A DNA stretch of 18,549 bases from Neorhizobium sp. UBA7851 (lineage in GTDB: Bacteria; Pseudomonadota; Alphaproteobacteria; Rhizobiales; Rhizobiaceae), in NCBI GenBank assembly GCA_002500765.1, contig DLSX01000094.1, forward strand, positions 1 to 18,549, written 5' to 3'. Shown piece after piece: positions 14,233-18,549 of this stretch; the first letter of the stretch is position 1; every line of letters begins with the position of its first letter. The notes under the pieces are model-generated. The model was not told the DNA's origin. It made no database searches and saw only the letters and a list, made by a program, of their open reading frames with translations. The position numbers were made by a program, and so were the translations under genes.

Positions 14233-15728
14233 ATGAACTCCGCATCGCGGCAATGGTCTCGTCTCGGTTTCCTGCGTCCGGTCCCCGCTGCGCTACCGAA
14301 TTGGATACAGACGCTCATGGTCGCTGCAGTGGCTTGCCTCGCTCTATCAGGCCCTGCACTCTCGGCTGACAACGATATCAGCCTCGATGGCAGTCAGCTG
14401 GGGCTGGCCTGGGCTATTCTTTTTGTCGGCATCCTTCTGTCCATCGCTCTGCTGCCACTGCTGGCTCCCAGTTTCTGGCACCATCATTTCGGCAAGGTGT
14501 CCGCCTTCTGGGCATTGGCATTCATCGTGCCGTTCGCCTTTACCCACGCCTCCGGTATCGTCGCTTCCGAGATGGCTCATGCTATCCTTCTGGATTACGT
14601 CCCTTTGTCATTCTCCTGACTTCGCTGTTCACCATCGCCGGCGGCATTCTCGTGACCGGCAACCTGCATGGATCGCCAGGCCTCAATACGGGTTTCCTGG
14701 CGATCGGAACGCTGCTTGCCTCGGTGATCGGAACGACCGGCGCCTCGATGGTGATGATCCGCCCGCTGCTGCGTGCCAATGACGGGCGCCGTCACAATGT
14801 CCACGTCGTCGTGTTCTTCATTTTCCTGGTTTCGAATATCGGGGGCTCGTTGACGCCGCTCGGTGATCCGCCACTGTTCCTCGGTTATCTGCGCGGTGTG
14901 GTCTTCTTCTGGACAACAGCGCATATGTTGCTGGAAATGGGCTTTGCCGTACTGATCCTGCTTGCGCTGTTCTGGTTCATCGATAGCCGCATCTACAAGG
15001 GGGATGCGGATTTTCGTGATGTCGCCGACCCGACGCCGGACACGCCCGGCATCGGCATTTCCGGCAAGATCAATTTCGCATTGATGGCCGTTGTCGTCGG
15101 CGCCGTGCTGATGTCGGGCTCGTGGAGACCCGGTATCTCGCTCCCGGTCTTCGGCCTGCATCTGGAACTGCAAAATATTGCCCGCGACCTGATCCTGATC
15201 GTTGCCGCGCTCGCCTCCCTCATCCTGACGCCATCAGGTCTTCGAAAGGAAAACGGTTTTGAATGGGGTCCGATGCTGGAGGTCGGCAAGTTGTTTGCCG
15301 CGATCTTCATCACCATCATCCCGGTCATCGCAATGTTGAAAGCAGGAGCCGGCGGCGCTTTCGCCCCGATCGTCGCGCTCGTGACCGCTCCCAATGGCGC
15401 GCCGATCAACGCCATGTATTTCTGGATGACGGGCCTCCTGTCATCCTTCCTCGACAATGCACCGACCTATCTCGTCTTCTTCAATCTGGCCGGCGGCGAT
15501 CCGGTAGAATTGATGGGACCGCTCGCCAGAACCCTCGTGGCGATTTCCTGCGGCGCAGTGTTCATGGGCGCCAACAGCTATATCGGCAACGCGCCGAACT
15601 TCATGGTCAAGGCGATTGCCGAAAGCGCCGGCGTCAGGATGCCGAGCTTCTTCGGATACATGGCCTGGTCAGCCGGCATTCTCGTGCCGGTCTTCATCCT
15701 GGTGACGCTGGTATTTTTCCGTAGCTGA
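14233..15728 (+). pseudogene. ArsB/NhaD-superfamily (CitMHS_2-like) membrane transporter, split by a one-base frameshift
   Basis: Two reading frames encode one protein. The first frame runs from ATG 14233 (a start at 14317 is also possible) through a hydrophobic leader ending ALSA and two membrane segments, and stops at 14617-14619 after DYVPLSFS. The second frame, one base back, continues seamlessly from 14604: FVILLTSLFTIAGGILVTG, VIGTTGASMVMIRPLL, VSNIGGSLTPLGDPPLFLGY, DNAPTYLVFFN and GANSYIGNAPNFMVKA. It ends at 15728. The joined product would be about 498 residues with about ten or more membrane segments. These motifs are typical of sodium/proton or organic-anion antiporters of the ion-transporter superfamily. 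Downstream motifs look intact, so the break is recent, a sequencing error, or a programmed -1 frameshift at CCCTTTG (14601-14607). Its link to the fucose genes is unknown. Confidence 0.8.
14601..14607 (+). other. CCCTTTG heptamer at the transporter frame break
   Basis: In the zero frame the bases read C CCT TTG, which fits the X XXY YYZ pattern for simultaneous -1 slippage. Slipping here gives exactly the frame that continues the protein, four codons before the zero-frame TGA (14617-14619). A GCCGG/CCGGC dyad lies downstream at about 14636-14659, but no strong pseudoknot is evident. One lost base in or near this run of C and T explains the break equally well. Confidence 0.5.
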
Positions 15729-15809
15729 CACAGCACTGCCGGTGCTTGGCAGACGCGACAATCGCCGCAGCAATCCGCGATCATTTCGAGGCGTCGGACC
15801 GGCAAAACG

Positions 15810-16619
15810 TTAAGCGGCGTCCTTGGACTGAACTCCGCGCAACCGCTCGATCAGATAGGCATGGGTCGCGGCGTTGGCGACGATCAGCGTGCCCGTCTTT
15901 TCATAGACCTCCGGCCCGCGCCCCCACCAGTCCGTGACAATGCCGCCAGCTTCCTGCACAAGAAGGATGCCCGCCGCCGTGTCGACAAACCCGGTTTCCT
16001 CAAAATAGCCGGTGAGCCTGCCGCAGGCGACATGGGCGCAGGAATTGGCTGCACTTCCAAGGACGCGGACCGCGCCGACCGGCGCGCGGATATCATCCAG
16101 CCGCTGATAGGCGCCCGGATAAAGCGACAGATTGGGCGTGGGCAGACCGGTACCGATGCACATCAGGGCAAGATCCTCGCTCGCACTCACCCGTAGGCGG
16201 GTGCCGTTGAGATAGGCCCCTTCGCCCTTGATCGCGGTAAACATCTCGTCGGAAACGGGGTTATAGACCAATCCGCATATCGTCTCGTTGCCGCGACGCA
16301 GCGAAATCGTGATCGTGTAGTGCTGACCGTAGATGAAGTTGGTCGTGCCATCGATGGGATCCACCAGCCAGCGATGATCGCCATGCGCCCCCTCCACCGG
16401 CGCGAACTCCTCCCCGGTGAGACCCCACGGGTAACGGGAAAGCAGGCGATTGCGGATCAGCGTTTCGGATTCCCGGTCAGCATCCGATACGAAATCACCC
16501 GGCCCCTTGATGCCGATCTCGATATCGCGAAACCGCTTGAAATGATCGAGCGTCAACGCGCCCGCCTCACGGGCGGTTGCGACCATGTGGTCAAGAATGG
16601 TGCCGTAATCGATAGTCAT
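15810..16619 (-). CDS. Inositol monophosphatase family phosphatase
   Basis: This 269-residue magnesium-dependent, lithium-sensitive type phosphatase shows the three family motifs: TGEE (68-71), DPIDGTTNF (87-95) and VDTAAG (212-217, with metal ligand D213). The usual tryptophan before that last aspartate (WDxAAG) is a valine here, which occurs in some members. Such proteins remove phosphate from myo-inositol 1-phosphate or related sugar, glycerol or histidinol phosphates. The start overlaps the stop of the phosphodiesterase gene (ATGA), so the two are translated together. The substrate may therefore be a phosphate released from lipid headgroups or glycerol 2-phosphate; this is an inference. 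A weak CTGCC/GGCAG dyad (15736-15752) lies beyond its end, facing the transporter gene. Confidence 0.88.
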   Translation of the reverse strand: MTIDYGTILDHMVATAREAGALTLDHFKRFRDIEIGIKGPGDFVSDADRESETLIRNRLLSRYPWGLTGEEFAPVEGAHGDHRWLVDPIDGTTNFIYGQHYTITISLRRGNETICGLVYNPVSDEMFTAIKGEGAYLNGTRLRVSASEDLALMCIGTGLPTPNLSLYPGAYQRLDDIRAPVGAVRVLGSAANSCAHVACGRLTGYFEETGFVDTAAGILLVQEAGGIVTDWWGRGPEVYEKTGTLIVANAATHAYLIERLRGVQSKDAA

Positions 16620-17452
16620 TGACGAATAGCCTCGACTAACCCTTCCGGGTCATCTGTGGTGATCTGATCCACCTTGAGGTGAAGCAGCCGCTCGACCTGC
16701 GCGATGGTTTCCGGGGTAATGTTGTTGATCGTCCAGGCATCGACGCGACGACCCGCTGCGTGAACCGGCGCGATGATATCGGTCCCCGCATCCGCGGCGG
16801 CAAGCACGATATCGTAAGCGAGATAGATCATCCGCGCATCGGGCGCGGTAACAAGCGCCTGCTCGATAAAGCCGAGATAATCCCCGGTTGCCTGAAGTCG
16901 GGAGAGACTTTCGCCGTAACAGGGGTCATAGCCAATCGCGATACCGGGCGCGGCCCCGGCCAGCATGGCGATGGCGTCGAAATCGCCACCGGACAGGATG
17001 AGCGAAGACCTGATCGGAGCAACGCTTGCTCCGAAATTGGCAACGAGTTGCGGCGTGAGTGCCTTCAGATCCTCTTTGAAGTCGAGCTGAAGCAGCGCAT
17101 CCGGATGGATCTGCTTTTCTGCGAGAAGTGCGCAAAGATCTTCGAGAAGCAGAACCCGGTCAGTGACGGGTTGCCCCTGATTATCACGAAGATGAAGCTG
17201 CCGAAGGGTGGCAGCGCCGGTATCGCGCACCTTCCCGCGGCCCGTCGTTTCGCGGTCGAGCTCCAGATCGTGCAGCACCGCGCAGCCGCTATCCGCATGA
17301 ACGACGAGATCGACTTCGACACTGGCGCCGAGGCGCATGGCTTCAACGATACGTTCGCCTGTAAAGACCGGATCGGACAGACGGCGGCGCCCGCGATGCC
17401 ATTTGAGCCATGTGTTATGGCCATTGCGCTCGATCAGGATTGGAGCGGTCAC
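16616..17452 (-). CDS. Glycerophosphodiester phosphodiesterase-like protein
   Basis: This 278-residue TIM-barrel protein of the GDPD family hydrolyses glycerophosphodiesters to glycerol 3-phosphate and an alcohol. The catalytic motifs are WHRG (H19, R20), EVD (E46, D48), LHDLELDRETTG (H61 with following D) and a LQLDFKED strand (123-129) where most relatives have a glutamate-lysine pair. A late VDAWTINN and DQITTDDPEGL ending are also typical. The 'PEN' segment after HRG is missing (GRRRLSDP instead), so the substrate may differ. I chose GTG 17452, which has GGAG 7 bases upstream; the longer TTG-started frame from 17539 adds a non-protein-like extension. There is no signal peptide. It is coupled to the phosphatase gene and preceded by a PHO-box candidate. 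Confidence 0.85.
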   Translation of the reverse strand: MTAPILIERNGHNTWLKWHRGRRRLSDPVFTGERIVEAMRLGASVEVDLVVHADSGCAVLHDLELDRETTGRGKVRDTGAATLRQLHLRDNQGQPVTDRVLLLEDLCALLAEKQIHPDALLQLDFKEDLKALTPQLVANFGASVAPIRSSLILSGGDFDAIAMLAGAAPGIAIGYDPCYGESLSRLQATGDYLGFIEQALVTAPDARMIYLAYDIVLAAADAGTDIIAPVHAAGRRVDAWTINNITPETIAQVERLLHLKVDQITTDDPEGLVEAIRQ

Positions 17453-17596
17453 GGTAAAACTCCGGTAAGTCTGCAGGCTGGTGCAACAGGTTGCGAGGAC
17501 GCGCGTGAAGTTGATGCCCCCGGTTCGATTGCAGATCAACCGGCCAGAGGCCGCTCGACCACTGCACAGGCGTGCACGGCCGAACCAACCGGGGCG

Positions 17597-17602
17597 GTTC
17601 TA
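17597..17602 (-). promoter_or_regulatory. Predicted -10 of the PHO-box promoter
   Basis: TAGAAC (4/6 match to TATAAT) lies exactly 10 bases downstream of the PHO-box candidate, the distance expected when PhoB replaces a -35. It implies a 5' leader of about 140 bases before the GTG of the phosphodiesterase gene. Confidence 0.4.
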
Positions 17603-17612
17603 GTGTCCCCTC

Positions 17613-17630
17613 ATAACGGTTTCATGACAG
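17613..17630 (-). promoter_or_regulatory. PHO-box candidate (PhoB binding site)
   Basis: The minus strand reads CTGTCAT-GAAA-CCGTTAT. This matches the consensus of two CTGTCAY repeats separated by four A/T-rich bases at 15 of 18 positions; the first repeat is exact. Another partial GTCAT repeat (17634-17640) lies just upstream but with 10-base, not 11-base, spacing. The site faces the phosphodiesterase/phosphatase pair, a plausible phosphate-starvation target. Confidence 0.5.
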
Positions 17631-17651
17631 AACATGACGTCCTCGCATCCC

Positions 17652-17687
17652 AGCAAGCTTGCTCGCGCAGGGCCGGCAATCAGGCCC
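17652..17687 (-). other. Two dyads at the 3' end of thiE
   Basis: GGGCC-N8-GGCCC (17670-17687) spans the thiE stop codon, and the perfect palindrome AGCAAGCTTGCT (17652-17663) follows 6 bases later. Neither has a T-run, so this is not a clear intrinsic terminator. The rest of the gap between thiE and the phosphodiesterase gene also holds TGCAC-AGGC-GTGCA (17563-17576). Confidence 0.3.
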
Positions 17688-18306
17688 GTTCCGCCGAATG
17701 CTGTCGCCATGGCGCCGTCGCAGTCAGCCACTGCCGTGTGCGCGCCTCCGGGTTTTCATGGAGCAAAATATCGGTGACGACGGCGGCAGACGCCGCGCCC
17801 TGCTCGAGAACAAGCGGGGCTCGTTCTGCGGATATGCCACCGATGGCGACGAGGGGAAGAGTGCCGATCCGCCGTTTCCAGTCTCCGACGCGCTCCACAC
17901 CCTGCGGCTGCCATTTCATCTGTTTCAGGATGGTCGGCCAGACGGGGCCAAGCGCGACGTAATCGGGCCCGGCAGCCAAGGCCGTATCGAGTTCCGCGAC
18001 GTCATGGGTAGAGACTCCGAGCTTCAAACCCGCGGAACGAATGGCCCCGAGATCAGCCTCGGCAAGATCCTCCTGACCGAGATGGATGAAATCGCAGCCC
18101 TCATCGATCGCCAGTTGCCAATAATCGTTGATGATGAGCTGGCAACCATACGCGAGGCACACCGCCTTGGATCGGCGGATTTCCTGCCGCAGTTCCGCTT
18201 CCGGTCTATCCTTCACACGCAACTGCACCAGTTTTACGCCCAGAGACACCAGTCGCTCGATCCAGTCAGCGCTATCGACGATGAGGTAAAAGGGATCGAG
18301 CCTCAT
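17680..18306 (-). CDS. thiE: Thiamine-phosphate synthase
   Basis: This 208-residue TIM-barrel enzyme joins the pyrimidine (HMP-PP) and thiazole phosphate halves to make thiamine monophosphate in the cytoplasm. Landmarks are QLRVKD (28-33), LIINDYW (57-63), HLGQED (75-80), GVSTH (97-101), GPVWPT (120-125) and AIGGIS (154-159). The TILKQMKWQPQGV segment in place of the more common phosphate-loop TxTK sequence is, from memory, a variant seen in rhizobial ThiE proteins. The ATG overlaps the thiG stop by four bases (ATGA). It is the last gene of the thiamine operon here. Confidence 0.93.
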   Translation of the reverse strand: MRLDPFYLIVDSADWIERLVSLGVKLVQLRVKDRPEAELRQEIRRSKAVCLAYGCQLIINDYWQLAIDEGCDFIHLGQEDLAEADLGAIRSAGLKLGVSTHDVAELDTALAAGPDYVALGPVWPTILKQMKWQPQGVERVGDWKRRIGTLPLVAIGGISAERAPLVLEQGAASAAVVTDILLHENPEARTRQWLTATAPWRQHSAERA

Positions 18307-18549
18307 GAAAACACCGCCTTGCCGATGACAGGCGTCGAAGGCACCGCCATGTCGCGCGGCTCCAGCATGCCGGCCAGATAGGCAAGCCTGCCCGCTTCCG
18401 TCGCCCTGGCAAAAGCCTCGGCCATGGCGGGTGGATCACCGGCCATGGCGACGGCAGTGTTGAGCAGCACGGCATCATATCCCAGCTCCATGACCGTGGC
18501 CGCATGCGAGGGTCTTCCAAGCCCGGCATCGACGATCAGCGGAACATCG
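18303..18549 (-). CDS. thiG: Thiazole synthase (C-terminal part, cut by window edge)
   Basis: The 81 visible residues are the C-terminal end of ThiG, which builds the thiazole ring from deoxyxylulose phosphate, the ThiS thiocarboxylate and dehydroglycine. The frame is open to the right edge and reads DVPLIVDAGLGRPSHAATVM then ELGYDAVLLNTAVAMAGDP, the phosphate-binding end of the barrel, finishing MLEPRDMAVPSTPVIGKAVFS. The gene continues beyond the window. It overlaps thiE by ATGA, which indicates the usual thiamine gene cluster, with thiS and others expected upstream. Confidence 0.93.
   Translation of the reverse strand, partial: DVPLIVDAGLGRPSHAATVMELGYDAVLLNTAVAMAGDPPAMAEAFARATEAGRLAYLAGMLEPRDMAVPSTPVIGKAVFS

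Noticed and set aside
15729..15809. Terminator between the transporter and phosphatase genes
   Set aside because: Only a 5-bp CTGCC/GGCAG dyad with no T-run is present, too weak to call.
16679..17962. 427-codon open frame on the + strand opposite the phosphodiesterase and thiE genes
   Set aside because: It crosses two unrelated real genes and their promoter, has no recognisable domain, and its length follows from GC-rich codon bias.
1..18549. Mobile elements, CRISPR arrays, tRNA or rRNA genes, riboswitch
   Set aside because: I saw no transposase or integrase, no regularly spaced repeats, no cloverleaf and no thiamine-riboswitch core; any such riboswitch would lie upstream of the thiamine operon, outside the window.

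Overview
The window looks like GC-rich chromosome or large-replicon DNA from an alphaproteobacterium, most likely a Rhizobiales/Rhizobiaceae relative (Agrobacterium/Rhizobium type). The basis is protein style: FCD-type GntR regulator, ribose-family sugar ABC transporter, 'TKxMKW' ThiE variant, CTTGAC-like -35. I could not search databases, so genus is not claimed. Genes are packed tightly, with ATGA overlaps at three junctions.

Region 1 (1-4215, + strand) is an aldonate/hexuronate module: the end of an L-idonate 5-dehydrogenase-like gene, uxuA (mannonate dehydratase), uxuB (fructuronate reductase) and a second zinc dehydrogenase of the LgoD/RspB (L-galactonate/L-gulonate 5-dehydrogenase) type. 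The most coherent reading is C5 oxidation of L-gulonate to D-fructuronate, then UxuB and UxuA to 2-keto-3-deoxy-D-gluconate. It ends at a bidirectional terminator (4233-4256).

Region 2 (4280-13183, - strand) is a nine-gene operon for non-phosphorylative L-fucose use. In transcription order: ABC ATPase, permease, periplasmic sugar-binding protein, aldo/keto reductase (L-fucose 1-dehydrogenase), L-fuconolactonase, RhaM-type mutarotase, SDR (2-keto-3-deoxy-L-fuconate 4-dehydrogenase), FAH-family 2,4-diketo-3-deoxy-L-fuconate hydrolase, and L-fuconate dehydratase. Expected products are pyruvate and L-lactate. The intercistronic gaps hold strong GC-rich hairpins.

Region 3 (13184-14020) is the divergent control region and a GntR/FCD regulator. 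A FadR-type dyad (TTGGTCAAGCCAA) sits on the predicted -35 of the fucose operon. The operon's leader can form two tandem hairpins, the second with the Shine-Dalgarno in its loop.

Region 4 (14021-15728, + strand) holds an ArsB/NhaD-superfamily (CitMHS_2-like) membrane transporter split by a one-base frameshift. The break lies exactly on a canonical XXXYYYZ heptamer (CCCTTTG), so mutation, sequencing error and programmed -1 frameshifting all have to be considered.

Region 5 (15810-18549, - strand) contains a translationally coupled glycerophosphodiester phosphodiesterase-like / inositol-monophosphatase-like pair, preceded by a good PHO-box candidate with a -10 at the right distance. Upstream of that lie thiE and the 3' part of thiG, the end of a thiamine operon. 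No tRNA, rRNA, insertion sequence, CRISPR array or phage gene was seen.
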